Assembly (NCBI GenBank): GCA_902624195.1
Contig: CACNWV010000003.1
Coordinates: 30,725 to 94,724, forward strand
Origin: an uncultured Pelagibacteraceae bacterium
GTDB taxonomy: Bacteria; Pseudomonadota; Alphaproteobacteria; Pelagibacterales; Pelagibacteraceae
Length of the DNA: 64,000 nt
Reading direction: 5' to 3'
Below are positions 56,261-64,000 of this stretch, piece by piece. Each line of letters begins with the position of its first letter. The first letter of the stretch is position 1. Under the pieces are notes generated by a model. That model ran no database searches and had not been told where the DNA came from. It saw only the letters and a list, made by a program, of their open reading frames with translations. Position numbers and translations under genes: made by a program.

Positions 56261-57031
56261 ATGAGAAAATTAGGTCTTTTTGCATTAGCAGCTGTTGCCT
56301 TTTTAGGTATTACTAGCTCAGCTAACGCAGCGACTGCATTGTTACAAACGAATGACTTCGTAGGAATTTCATTCTGGCTTGTATCAATGGGAATGATAGC
56401 TACAACTGTATTTTTCTTTTTAGAAAGAGGAACTGTTGCTGCATCATGGAGAACATCTTTAACAGTAGCTGGACTTGTAACTGGTGTTGCATTTGTTCAC
56501 TACATGTATATGAGAGAAGTTTGGGTGTCTACAGGTGACTCACCAACGGTATATAGATATATCGATTGGTTAATTACTGTGCCACTTCAAATGATCGAAT
56601 TCTATCTAATTTTGGCAGCTGTTAGAAAGGTGCCAACTTCTATATTCTGGAAGCTATTAATTGGTTCATTAGTAATGTTAATCGGTGGATACTTAGGTGA
56701 AGCTGGTTATATTCAACCTTTTGTAGGTTTCGTAATTGGAATGGCTGGATGGATTTACATCTTGTTTGAAATATTCTCTGGTGAAGCTGGAACGATGGCA
56801 GCCAAAGCTGGTAACAAAGCTATGGCGACTGCTTTTAGCGCTATGAGAATAATCGTAACAATCGGTTGGGCGATTTATCCTTTAGGATATATTTTCGGAT
56901 ACCTAACTGGTGGTGTTGACGCAAATGCTTTAAACGTTATTTATAACTTAGCTGACTTTATTAACAAGATCGCTTTTGGTCTAGTTATCTGGGCAGCAGC
57001 AATGCAAAACACAAGATTATCATCTAGATAA
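56261..57031 (+). CDS. Proteorhodopsin, blue-tuned light-driven proton pump
   Basis: The 256-aa seven-helix protein has a signal peptide (MRKLGLFALA to SANA). YRYIDWLITVPLQMIEF carries the proton acceptor D102 (D97 in the reference green proteorhodopsin), the spectral residue Q110 (position 105) and the proton donor E113 (E108). ADFINKIAFG carries the retinal lysine K236 (K231). H80 corresponds to the H75 partner of the acceptor. Glutamine at the tuning site means blue absorption. A strong GGGAGG site 5 nt before ATG suggests high translation. A terminator follows, then ferredoxin and reductase genes. Confidence 0.97.
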   Translation: MRKLGLFALAAVAFLGITSSANAATALLQTNDFVGISFWLVSMGMIATTVFFFLERGTVAASWRTSLTVAGLVTGVAFVHYMYMREVWVSTGDSPTVYRYIDWLITVPLQMIEFYLILAAVRKVPTSIFWKLLIGSLVMLIGGYLGEAGYIQPFVGFVIGMAGWIYILFEIFSGEAGTMAAKAGNKAMATAFSAMRIIVTIGWAIYPLGYIFGYLTGGVDANALNVIYNLADFINKIAFGLVIWAAAMQNTRLSSR

Positions 57032-57046
57032 TAGATAACTAAATTT

Positions 57047-57086
57047 AAAAGGGCGAGTATGTCTCACATACTTGCCCTTTTTTTTT
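57047..57086 (+). terminator. Rho-independent terminator after proteorhodopsin
   Basis: AAAGGGCGAGTATGT pairs with ACATACTTGCCCTTT across a CTC loop (one G-T pair), followed by a T run. This is a strong hairpin that would end most proteorhodopsin transcripts before the small membrane-protein gene and ferredoxin. Confidence 0.93.
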
Positions 57087-57100
57087 GATATTGTAATAAA

Positions 57101-57235
57101 ATGGAAATTTCAAAACCTTATAAAGGAAAAGGAAAGAGAAAAATTAAAAAAATGCCTTTTACTGTCAAAGGCTACATACTTTACTATGCTTTTTTTTGGG
57201 TAGTTATTATTTCGATTTATTTTGCTTATTATTAA
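57101..57235 (+). CDS. Hypothetical 44-aa membrane protein between proteorhodopsin and ferredoxin
   Basis: The ORF encodes a strongly basic head (PYKGKGKRKIKKMPFTVKG) and one aromatic-rich helix (YILYYAFFWVVIISIYFAYY). It begins right after the proteorhodopsin terminator and ends 3 bp before the ferredoxin start, so the spacing is that of a genuine operon gene. No family is recognised. It may be a membrane anchor or small partner of the downstream redox proteins; that is conjecture. Confidence 0.55.
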   Translation: MEISKPYKGKGKRKIKKMPFTVKGYILYYAFFWVVIISIYFAYY

Positions 57236-57238
57236 CCA

Positions 57239-57559
57239 ATGCCTAAAATTATTTATAGAGATCATTTCGGTGAATCCAAAACTATTAATGTTGATAATGG
57301 TTTATCGGTAATGGAAGGCGCTATTCAAAACGATATACCAGGTATAGATGCTGATTGTGGTGGGTCAATGGCTTGCGCAACGTGTCACGTTTACGTAGAT
57401 GAGAAATGGTTTGATAAAATTCCAAAGGCAGAGGACGCAGAAGTTGATATGATTGATATGGCATTTGAACCAAAAAAGAATAGTAGACTAAGCTGCCAAA
57501 TAATTGTTAGTGATGAATTAGAGGGTTTAGAAGTTATAACACCAGAGAAACAGACTTGA
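57239..57559 (+). CDS. [2Fe-2S] ferredoxin, adrenodoxin type
   Basis: The 106-aa protein has cluster ligands C40, C46 and C49 in DADCGGSMACATCHVYV and C86 in SRLSCQIIV, the C-x5-C-x2-C...C pattern of adrenodoxin/putidaredoxin-type ferredoxins. It carries single electrons. Its stop overlaps the start of the reductase gene, so the two are probably partners. Confidence 0.93.
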   Translation: MPKIIYRDHFGESKTINVDNGLSVMEGAIQNDIPGIDADCGGSMACATCHVYVDEKWFDKIPKAEDAEVDMIDMAFEPKKNSRLSCQIIVSDELEGLEVITPEKQT

Positions 57560-58572
57560 TGCAAAAAACTGATGTAATAATTATTGGAGCTGGTCCCGTG
57601 GGCCTTTTCGCAGTTCATCAGTTAGGTATTAAAGGTCTTCAAGCTGTGGTGATTGATAATCTTGATAAAATTGGTGGGCAGTGTATTGAACTTTATCCAG
57701 ATAAACCTATTTATGACATCCCTGCAGTTCCAGAATGCACTGGCGAACAATTAACTACGAGATTATTAGAGCAAATAAAACCATTTAAAACTAAAATATT
57801 TTTAAATGAAAGAGTCGATGAGGTTCGTCAAGAAAAAGAAAATTGGGTTGTAAAAACAAATAATAAAAAAGAATTTAGTGCACCGAGCATCATTATTGCC
57901 GGAGGGGTAGGCTCTTTTGAACCAAGAAAAATTTCTTTGAAAGAAGCAGAAAAATTAGAAGGAAAATCCGTTTTTTATGCCGTAAGAAATAAAGATCAAT
58001 TCAAAAATAAAAGAATATCAATTTTTGGGGGAGGAGACTCAGCGTTAGATTGGGCTTTAGAGCTTTCTAAATTTTCAAAAATAACGCTTATACATAGAAG
58101 AAATGAGTTCAGGGGAGCACATCATACTCTTTCAGAAATCAGAAAATTAGAAAAAGATGGAAAACTGTCAATTAAAACTCCGTGCCAAATTGAATCCTTA
58201 GACAATGAAAATCAATTAAAATCTATTACTATTAAGTATGACGATGGAAAAACAGAAACAATTCTAACTGACGTAATTTTAGGATTTTTCGGCTTGATCA
58301 TGAAGCTAGGCCCAATAGCTGAATGGGGGTTAAATATGAGTAAAAAAACAATTGAGGTAAACTCGAATAATTTTGAAACAAACAAAAAAGGTATATTCGC
58401 AGCAGGTGATATTTGCTCTTACCCTGGCAAATTGAAATTAATTCTCTCAGGATTTCATGAGGTTGCACTTGCCTCTGTTGAATGCTTTAAAAGGGCCAGA
58501 CCAAATGAGAAGTACAGGTTCGAATTTACTACCTCTTCTAAAACAATCCACAATCGACTTGGAAAAAAATGA
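57559..58572 (+). CDS. Ferredoxin-NADP reductase (thioredoxin-reductase-like type)
   Basis: The 337-aa flavoprotein starts DVIIIGAGPVGLFAVHQLG (FAD), then KIGGQCIELYPDKPIYDIPA, the NADP-binding SIFGGGDSALDWALELS and a C-terminal FAAGDICSYPGKLKLI. It has no CxxC redox pair at the thioredoxin-reductase position, which identifies the TrxR-like ferredoxin/flavodoxin-NADP reductase class. ATG 57559 follows an in-frame TTG at 57556. It lies directly after ferredoxin and overlaps the GST gene by 4 bp. Confidence 0.9.
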   Translation: MQKTDVIIIGAGPVGLFAVHQLGIKGLQAVVIDNLDKIGGQCIELYPDKPIYDIPAVPECTGEQLTTRLLEQIKPFKTKIFLNERVDEVRQEKENWVVKTNNKKEFSAPSIIIAGGVGSFEPRKISLKEAEKLEGKSVFYAVRNKDQFKNKRISIFGGGDSALDWALELSKFSKITLIHRRNEFRGAHHTLSEIRKLEKDGKLSIKTPCQIESLDNENQLKSITIKYDDGKTETILTDVILGFFGLIMKLGPIAEWGLNMSKKTIEVNSNNFETNKKGIFAAGDICSYPGKLKLILSGFHEVALASVECFKRARPNEKYRFEFTTSSKTIHNRLGKK

Positions 58573-59195
58573 TTGAATTACTTACCGCTAATACACCGAA
58601 CGGTAAGAAAATTTCTATAATGCTGGAGGAGATAAAATTTAAATATAAGGTAACTAAAATTAATATTAATAAAGATGAACAGTTCAAACAAGAATTTAAA
58701 AAATTAAGTCCTTTTAATAAGATCCCTGTGATAATTGATCACGAAGCTAATCAATCACTTTTTGAATCTGGTGCAATTTTAATTTATTTAGGTGAAAAAA
58801 GTGAAAAATTTTATGAAAAAGGAAATAGGATAATAATAAACCAGTGGCTAATGGGACAAATGGCATATGTTGGGCCAATGTTAGGTCAACATCATCAATT
58901 TCATCATTATAATCCTGGAAAAAGTGAATTTGGTGAAAAAAGATATTTTAAGATTTCAGAGAAAATTTATAAAGATTTAGACGAAAGATTATCGGAAGTT
59001 AAATTTCTTGCAGGAGATGATTATACAATTGCTGATATTGCTACCTTCCCATGGATAGCAAGACATGGATGGCACGATATAGGTCTGAAAAATTTTAAAA
59101 ATTTGACCAGATGGTACGTGGAAATTTCACAAAGGGAAGCGGTTAAAAAAGGTTATGACTTGTTAAATATTGGAGAGGAAATCCCTAAAGTTTAG
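58569..59195 (+). CDS. Glutathione S-transferase family protein
   Basis: The 208-aa protein has a thioredoxin-like N-domain (IELLTANTPNGKKISIMLEE; NKIPVIIDHEA; LFESGAILIYLGEK) and an all-helical C-domain (YTIADIATFPWIARH). The TPNGKK region suggests a Ure2p/YfcG-like GST, possibly a disulfide-bond reductase. The end interlocks with convergent dksA (TTAG). Confidence 0.9.
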   Translation: MIELLTANTPNGKKISIMLEEIKFKYKVTKININKDEQFKQEFKKLSPFNKIPVIIDHEANQSLFESGAILIYLGEKSEKFYEKGNRIIINQWLMGQMAYVGPMLGQHHQFHHYNPGKSEFGEKRYFKISEKIYKDLDERLSEVKFLAGDDYTIADIATFPWIARHGWHDIGLKNFKNLTRWYVEISQREAVKKGYDLLNIGEEIPKV

Positions 59196-59617
59196 TCATC
59201 AATAAAAATTTTCTCGTCTCTTTCGTGTCTTTCTTGAGCCTCTATTGAAAGTGTGGCTACGGGCCTTGCCATTAATCTTTTTAAGCCAATAGGCTCACCA
59301 GTTTCTTCACAATAACCATAAGTGCCGTCTTTTATTCTTTGCAACGCAGAATTTATTTTTGATATTAATTTTCTGCTTCTATTTAAAGCCTTCATTTCAA
59401 CTGATTTATCAGTGTAGGATGAGGCTTGATCAACGATGTCAGCCGAAGATACATTATCATCAGAAGAATTAAGTAAGTTACCCAAATTATTTGCATTAAT
59501 AATCTCTCTTTTCCAATTTAACAATTCATCCGTAAAATACTTTTTGTGCTTTACGCACATATATTTTTCTTTTGAGTTAGGAATATATTTCTTTTTAATA
59601 CTAGTTTTTTTTGCCAT
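59192..59617 (-). CDS. dksA: DksA/TraR-family RNA polymerase-binding factor
   Basis: The 141-aa protein has a coiled-coil tip region (SSADIVDQASSYTDKS with acidic residues) and the zinc-finger-like domain YGYCEETGEPIGLKRLMARP. Only the first of the four classical zinc cysteines is kept (C, T, S, A), as in the single-cysteine DksA type of many Alphaproteobacteria. With ppGpp such proteins adjust rRNA and amino acid promoters. It is divergent from a GT39 gene. Confidence 0.9.
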   Translation of the reverse strand: MAKKTSIKKKYIPNSKEKYMCVKHKKYFTDELLNWKREIINANNLGNLLNSSDDNVSSADIVDQASSYTDKSVEMKALNRSRKLISKINSALQRIKDGTYGYCEETGEPIGLKRLMARPVATLSIEAQERHERDEKIFIDD

Positions 59618-59689
59618 TTTTAGAATTGTGGCAGTATATGTTTGATTTTAGTCGTGTCAATAGCTTATAAATTGTAATAATTTCTTCAA

Positions 59690-61063
59690 ATGATAGATAA
59701 AAAAAACAATCAAAAAATATATTATTTATTTCTTTTTTCGCACTTAATCTTGTGGACTTTAATTCCAACCTTCTCAAACATAAATCTTCCATTAGATACT
59801 ATTGAGGCTTTGGCCTGGGGAAGTAATTTAGAATGGGGCTACTACAAACATCCACCATTCAGTGCATTTTCAGTTGAAATATTTTATAGTTTATTTGGCA
59901 ATCAAGATTGGTCTTATTACTTATTAAGCCAGTTGTTTGTTATTGTAGCCTTTATTTCAATTTTTAAATTATCAGATGAATTACTTAATAATAAAGTATT
60001 ATCACTAATATCTATTTTATTATTAGAAGGTATCTATTTTTATAATTTCACTACTCCAGAATTTAATGTAAATGTTAGTCAACTTCCTTTTTGGGGGTTG
60101 AGTTTATACTTTGCATGGAAATGTATTAAATTTAATAACACATTTGATTATATTTATTTAGGCATATTTTTAGGACTTGGAGTTTTATCAAAATATTTGT
60201 TTTTTTATCTTATTTTAGGAATTAATTTTTTATTTTTTTATTTTTGTTTTAAGGAGAGAAAAATTAGCTTTAAAAACATATTAATTTGTGGACTAATATC
60301 ATTCATAATTTTGATACCACATATAGTCTGGCTGACGGAAAATAACTACTCTACTATTTTTTATGGTCTAAAACGAACTGGTGGAGTTGGAACTTTATCT
60401 GATCATATTATATTTCCAGTCACATTTATTTTAAAACAATCGATCATTCTAATACCATTTTTTGTTATGAGTTTATTTCTTATAAAAAAATTTAGATTTC
60501 AATCAAATTTTAAAAATCAAAAAATAATTTTTTTAATCTTTACAGTCATATTGCCTATATGTTTTGTAGTTTTGACCTCAATAATAATGGGAGTTAAAAT
60601 AAGAACAATGTGGATGACCCCTTTTTATTTAGCTCTAGGTACATTAATTTTACTAATATTTAGAAAAAACATAAATATAAAAAAAATTAAAAAATTTTAC
60701 ATCACATTTTTATTTTTATTTATTTTATCTCCTTTAACATATTTAACAATTTCACTAAAAGATGAATCAAAACGAACAGACTATCCAGGTAAAGAAATTT
60801 CAAGACTAGTTCAAAACAAATGGGATGAAAATTTTATCAATGAAATTAAAATTGTAATTGGTGATGAGTGGTCAGCAGGAAACTTATCTTATCATTTAAA
60901 ATCTAGACCAATATGGGTAAATGATTTAAACAATATAAAACTTGATTTAAAAGATACTCAAGGTGTAATTTATACCGGCAACCCAAAAATATTAAAAAAG
61001 GTCTGTCCAGGTGTTTATGGAACAATCAAACCTATTGGATACTGCATGATAGGAAAAAGATGA
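59690..61063 (+). CDS. Family 39-type membrane glycosyltransferase
   Basis: The 457-aa protein has about nine or ten transmembrane helices and the first periplasmic loop NLPLDTIEALAWGSNLEWGY followed by KHPPFSA. That D-E acidic pair with the HPP motif is typical of dolichyl-phosphate-mannose-type (PMT_2, ArnT-like) enzymes. It would transfer a sugar from a polyprenyl phosphate on the periplasmic face to lipid or protein. The C-terminal soluble part (about 370-457) is unassigned. It overlaps the next glycosyltransferase by 4 bp. Confidence 0.8.
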   Translation: MIDKKNNQKIYYLFLFSHLILWTLIPTFSNINLPLDTIEALAWGSNLEWGYYKHPPFSAFSVEIFYSLFGNQDWSYYLLSQLFVIVAFISIFKLSDELLNNKVLSLISILLLEGIYFYNFTTPEFNVNVSQLPFWGLSLYFAWKCIKFNNTFDYIYLGIFLGLGVLSKYLFFYLILGINFLFFYFCFKERKISFKNILICGLISFIILIPHIVWLTENNYSTIFYGLKRTGGVGTLSDHIIFPVTFILKQSIILIPFFVMSLFLIKKFRFQSNFKNQKIIFLIFTVILPICFVVLTSIIMGVKIRTMWMTPFYLALGTLILLIFRKNINIKKIKKFYITFLFLFILSPLTYLTISLKDESKRTDYPGKEISRLVQNKWDENFINEIKIVIGDEWSAGNLSYHLKSRPIWVNDLNNIKLDLKDTQGVIYTGNPKILKKVCPGVYGTIKPIGYCMIGKR

Positions 61064-61932
61064 AAAAAATAATTATTTTAATTCCAGTATATAACGATTG
61101 GGACTCTCTTATTAAGTTACTTAATCAGATAAACGATAATATTAAAAATTTTGATCATTTTTATGTTGATTGTATTGTTGTTAATGATGCATCTACAATA
61201 AATGAACCCCATATAACTAAGCCAAGTAACATACAACTGCTAAAGATTATGAATATGAAAAAGAATAAAGGACATGCAAGATGTAATGCTTTCGGTATTA
61301 GATATATAATTTTAAAAGAAAAATTTGACTATCTTATTTTGATGGATGGAGATGGAGAGGATAGACCAGAAGAAATAAAAAGTTTTTTTGAACAACTAGG
61401 GCTGAAACCAGATAAGTCTATCGTAGCAAAAAGAGTAAAACGGTCTGAAGGATTTATTTTTCAATTATTATATCAATTACATAAGATTATTGCTTATATT
61501 TTTACCGGGGAAAAAATTAATTTTGGAAATTTTAGTTGTTTAACTAAAAGTGATGTACAAAAGATTTCTTCAAAACCAAGTTTATGGAGCTCTTATTCAG
61601 GTACAGTGAAAAAATATTTAAAACCTTTAAATGAAATTCAATCCACACGAGGCTTAAGATATTTCGGCCCCTCAAAAATGTCACTTTTCAAATTAATTTT
61701 ACACTCATTTTCGATAATTTCTGTATTTAAATATCGCGTTTTTTTTAGATCAATTATTATTTCTCTTTTTTTAAGTCTTTTTAAAATAAGTCTTGGTGTA
61801 AACCTATTTTTCCTTCAATTTTTACTGGTTTTATTTTGCTTAATGATATTTGTAGTTTCATTAAGAGAGAACGAGGAGGAATTATTAAATAGTCAACAAA
61901 ATTTAGAAAGTGTAAAAGATATAGCACACTAA
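61060..61932 (+). CDS. Family 2 glycosyltransferase (polyprenyl-phosphate sugar synthase-like)
   Basis: The 290-aa protein has a GT-A domain with IILIPVYNDWDSL, CIVVNDAST and YLILMDGDGEDRPEEI (DGDGED motif), then two C-terminal transmembrane helices (about 215-265). This DPM1/GtrB-like layout, next to a GT39 enzyme, suggests that it makes the polyprenyl-phosphate sugar the partner uses (inference from pairing). Confidence 0.82.
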   Translation: MKKIIILIPVYNDWDSLIKLLNQINDNIKNFDHFYVDCIVVNDASTINEPHITKPSNIQLLKIMNMKKNKGHARCNAFGIRYIILKEKFDYLILMDGDGEDRPEEIKSFFEQLGLKPDKSIVAKRVKRSEGFIFQLLYQLHKIIAYIFTGEKINFGNFSCLTKSDVQKISSKPSLWSSYSGTVKKYLKPLNEIQSTRGLRYFGPSKMSLFKLILHSFSIISVFKYRVFFRSIIISLFLSLFKISLGVNLFFLQFLLVLFCLMIFVVSLRENEEELLNSQQNLESVKDIAH

Positions 61933-62054
61933 AAAGTTGTATTTAGAGTCTTAAATAGAATCAAAAAGGAATCAAAACAAGAACATTTACTAAATATTTT
62001 GGAGTATTGTGGATATTGAAAAACCTAGATAGTCTCTAGTTGAAAAAAACTTTT

Positions 62055-62414
62055 ATGATGAATTTAAGTTGCCATTGTGGTCGAGTAAAAGCAGAAATTA
62101 AAATCAATAAAATAAATAAATTATTGAGGTGTAATTGCTCAATATGTAAAAGAAAAGGAGCTATAATGGCAATGGTAAAAAATGATGAATTTCATCTTTT
62201 AGAAGGAGAAGATAAATTGCAAATTTATCAATTTCACACAAATGTAGCCAAACATTTTTTTTGCTCAATCTGTGGAATTTACACACATCATAATCCAAGA
62301 TCTAATCCTAATATGACAGGATTTAATGTTGGTTGTGTCGATGAAATCGATACTTTCAATTTAGATGATATTCTAACAAATGATGGTTTAAATCACCCGC
62401 TAGATAAAAAATAA
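62055..62414 (+). CDS. GFA family protein (glutathione-dependent formaldehyde-activating enzyme-like)
   Basis: The protein has the zinc-binding cysteine pattern of the GFA/CENP-V fold: LSCHCGRVKAE, LRCNCSICKRKG and HFFCSICGIYTHHNPR. At about 120 aa it is the short form. Substrate is unknown; most GFA proteins are not proven formaldehyde enzymes. The track starts at TTG 62040; ATG 62055 or 62058 is more likely. Confidence 0.85.
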   Translation: MMNLSCHCGRVKAEIKINKINKLLRCNCSICKRKGAIMAMVKNDEFHLLEGEDKLQIYQFHTNVAKHFFCSICGIYTHHNPRSNPNMTGFNVGCVDEIDTFNLDDILTNDGLNHPLDKK

Positions 62415-62415
62415 A

Positions 62416-63333
62416 ATGAATTCACATCAATATAACTATCAAAAAGTAAAAGGTAGGTATCTAAATTTTTTGAAATCTCAAGAGATCTTATCTGAACCTT
62501 TTAGAGATAAAATGGGACAATTCGATAAATTTTTTCTTCCATTAAGTGAAAATATCTTTAAGTCATTTGCAAGAGACAATAAAACTAAGATTATTGGTCT
62601 TTCAGGAGGTCAGGGGTCTGGTAAATCTACTATTTCAAATATTCTTAAAATAATTTTAAAAGAAAATTTTAATTTAAGCACTGTAATTTTTTCAATTGAC
62701 GATTTTTATAAAACTCTTAAAGAGAGAAGAAATATGTCAAGAAAAATAAGCCCGCTATTTATTACTCGAGGAGTTCCAGGAACCCACGACACTGTATTAT
62801 TATTAAAAATCCTCAAAAAATTAAAGGAGCGAAATTTAAAAAAAATTTTGATCCCAAAATTTGATAAATCAATTGACGACAGATTACCTAAAAGTAAATG
62901 GCAAAAAGTTTTTAAGAAACCAGATATCGTTATTTTCGAGGGCTGGTGTGTAGGAGCAATTCCACAGAAAAAAAAGGATTTAATACTGCCAGTAAATGAT
63001 CTAGAAAGAGAAAAAGATTATAAAAGAATATGGAGAAATAGAGTAAATCAAGAACTAGAAAAAAAATATAGTAAAATATTTAAATTAATTGATAAAATTA
63101 TTTTTTTAAAAGTTCCAAGTTTTAAACATGTTTTCAAATGGAGACTACTACAAGAAAAAAAACTTAAAGTTACTTCAAAAGGGAAAAAAATAATGAATAA
63201 TAATCAAATCAAAGAATTTATTATGTTTTATGAGAGACTTACAAAACATATGTTGAAAACACTTGTAAAAAAAGCTCAATGTGTAATAAAAATAGACGAT
63301 AAACACAGACTAAAATCAATTAAATTTAAATAA
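62416..63333 (+). CDS. D-glycerate 3-kinase-like P-loop kinase
   Basis: The 305-aa protein has Walker A GLSGGQGSGKST (residues 61-72), SIDDFYKTLKERR and ITRGVPGTHDTVLL, then IVIFEGWCVGA. The RGVPGTHD and FEGWxxG motifs match plant- and yeast-type glycerate kinase (GLYK), which makes 3-phosphoglycerate from D-glycerate. It starts 1 bp after the GFA gene stop. Confidence 0.83.
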   Translation: MNSHQYNYQKVKGRYLNFLKSQEILSEPFRDKMGQFDKFFLPLSENIFKSFARDNKTKIIGLSGGQGSGKSTISNILKIILKENFNLSTVIFSIDDFYKTLKERRNMSRKISPLFITRGVPGTHDTVLLLKILKKLKERNLKKILIPKFDKSIDDRLPKSKWQKVFKKPDIVIFEGWCVGAIPQKKKDLILPVNDLEREKDYKRIWRNRVNQELEKKYSKIFKLIDKIIFLKVPSFKHVFKWRLLQEKKLKVTSKGKKIMNNNQIKEFIMFYERLTKHMLKTLVKKAQCVIKIDDKHRLKSIKFK

Positions 63334-64000
63334 ATGAAAAAGATAATTTTTTTCATAAATATTTTCTTGTTCTCTTTTGCAAGTGCTGAGGAAAATCTAA
63401 AATTTTATATTAATAAAGCAATTGAAAATAATTTACAACTAAATGCTGAGAGAAAAAATCTCGAGTCTGTAAAACAAAGCAAAAATATATCAAGAAGTGA
63501 ATTTTTGCCAAGTTTAACTCTATCTGCAGAACAATCTAGTGTAACTTCTTCTAATAGAACAGACCAAGATGGAGTAAGCTTGGCTGATACAAATTCTGAT
63601 AGTGAAAATAAAACAATTTCGATTGAGCAAAAAATCTTCACTGGTTTTAAAGGAGTCAATACTTTTAAAAAATCAGAATTAGAAACTCAGAAAGCAAAGT
63701 TGAAACTCAAACAAGTCGAACAACAAACAATTATAGACACCACATATGCTTATTTTGATTTGATATACAAAACAAAAAGTGAAAAATTTAATTTTTTAAA
63801 TGTTGACTTATTTGATAGACAGGTTGAATTTGACAACTCTCGTTCACAAAAAGGAGAAATAACCTTGACCGATCTAGCGCAGTCTGAGTCTTCTTTAGCA
63901 GGTGCCAATGCGAATTTAATTAAAGCTAAAACAGAACTATTATCATCGAAAACAAACTTTGAACGAGTGACTAGAGAAAAAGTTCCAAAATCTGAAAATT
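63334..64000 (+). CDS. tolC: TolC-family outer membrane efflux protein (3'-truncated by window end)
   Basis: An open frame runs from ATG 63334 past the window end (222 codons seen). It starts with a signal peptide (KKIIFFINIFLFSFASA), then LKFYINKAIENNLQLNAERK and SEFLPSLTLSAEQS, the N-terminal pattern of TolC-type proteins. It continues with TTYAYFDLIYKTKSEKFN and SQKGEITLTDLAQSESSLAGA. It forms an outer-membrane/periplasm channel for type I secretion or efflux; its inner-membrane partners are not in view. Confidence 0.88.
   Translation, partial: MKKIIFFINIFLFSFASAEENLKFYINKAIENNLQLNAERKNLESVKQSKNISRSEFLPSLTLSAEQSSVTSSNRTDQDGVSLADTNSDSENKTISIEQKIFTGFKGVNTFKKSELETQKAKLKLKQVEQQTIIDTTYAYFDLIYKTKSEKFNFLNVDLFDRQVEFDNSRSQKGEITLTDLAQSESSLAGANANLIKAKTELLSSKTNFERVTREKVPKSEN

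Overview
The window is a stretch of a very AT-rich, tightly packed bacterial chromosome that reads as SAR11 (Pelagibacterales, Alphaproteobacteria). Support for this: a proteorhodopsin followed by a ferredoxin and a ferredoxin-NADP reductase-like gene; a 5S rRNA gene standing alone, without 16S and 23S, next to surface-sugar genes; alphaproteobacterial gene orders (tkt / coiled-coil protein / zapA, yebC-ruvC-tolQRAB-pal-cpoB-tilS-ftsH-folP-glmM); Lys/Asn/Ile-rich proteins; and almost no intergenic DNA. No gene-free stretch reaches 300 bases. The longest are about 174 bp (56087-56260, the proteorhodopsin leader) and 148 bp (43261-43408, a divergent promoter region with nothing recognisable).

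Layout. 1-1338 is the edge of a variable surface-polysaccharide island (APS kinase, family 2 glycosyltransferase) that runs into tRNA-Val and the lone 5S rRNA. 1594-5359 holds rpmJ, a tiny oxidase subunit IV-like protein, the proton-pumping transhydrogenase pntAA-AB-B and a small transaldolase. On the minus strand, 5356-14758 carries tkt, pgk, fba, thiE-like, efp, suhB, rpmE, trcR, rpsU, cspA, initiator tRNA and typA. On the plus strand, 14816-30546 carries a coiled-coil gene, zapA, 5-FTHF cycloligase, ymdB, yebC, a phage-like ruvC, the Tol-Pal system, tilS, ftsH, folP, glmM, thiD and purA. 30543-32451 (minus) holds rpoH, with an apparent frameshift, and rluD.

32476-36532 is a second accessory cassette beside tRNA-Arg: family 17 glycosyltransferase, FkbM methyltransferase, Fe/2OG oxygenase-like protein and an ABC-2 exporter. 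36532-43260 has tsaC, xseB, ispA, dxs, aroC, pdxH and a polyprenyl diphosphate synthase. 43409-56086 has an S49 protease, glyQS, ppdK, nadC/nadA, tRNA-Leu, ygfZ, dihydroorotase and prpE. 56261-59195 is the proteorhodopsin cluster with a small membrane protein, ferredoxin, reductase and GST. 59192-64000 has dksA, two glycosyltransferases, a GFA-family protein, a glycerate kinase-like protein and a truncated TolC-family gene.

Themes. Translation genes are packed unusually closely: rpsU, cspA, the initiator tRNA and typA follow one another on one strand, with gaps of only 5 and 2 nt around the tRNA. The isoprenoid genes (dxs, ispA, polyprenyl synthase) could feed quinone and retinal precursor supply. 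Envelope integrity (Tol-Pal, TolC) and surface glycans (three separate glycosyltransferase loci) are prominent. The most notable observations are the structured proteorhodopsin leader, the rpoH A9 frameshift, the rpsU AUU start, the tRNA-fMet/typA junction, and repeated convergent gene pairs whose two stop codons share four bases.
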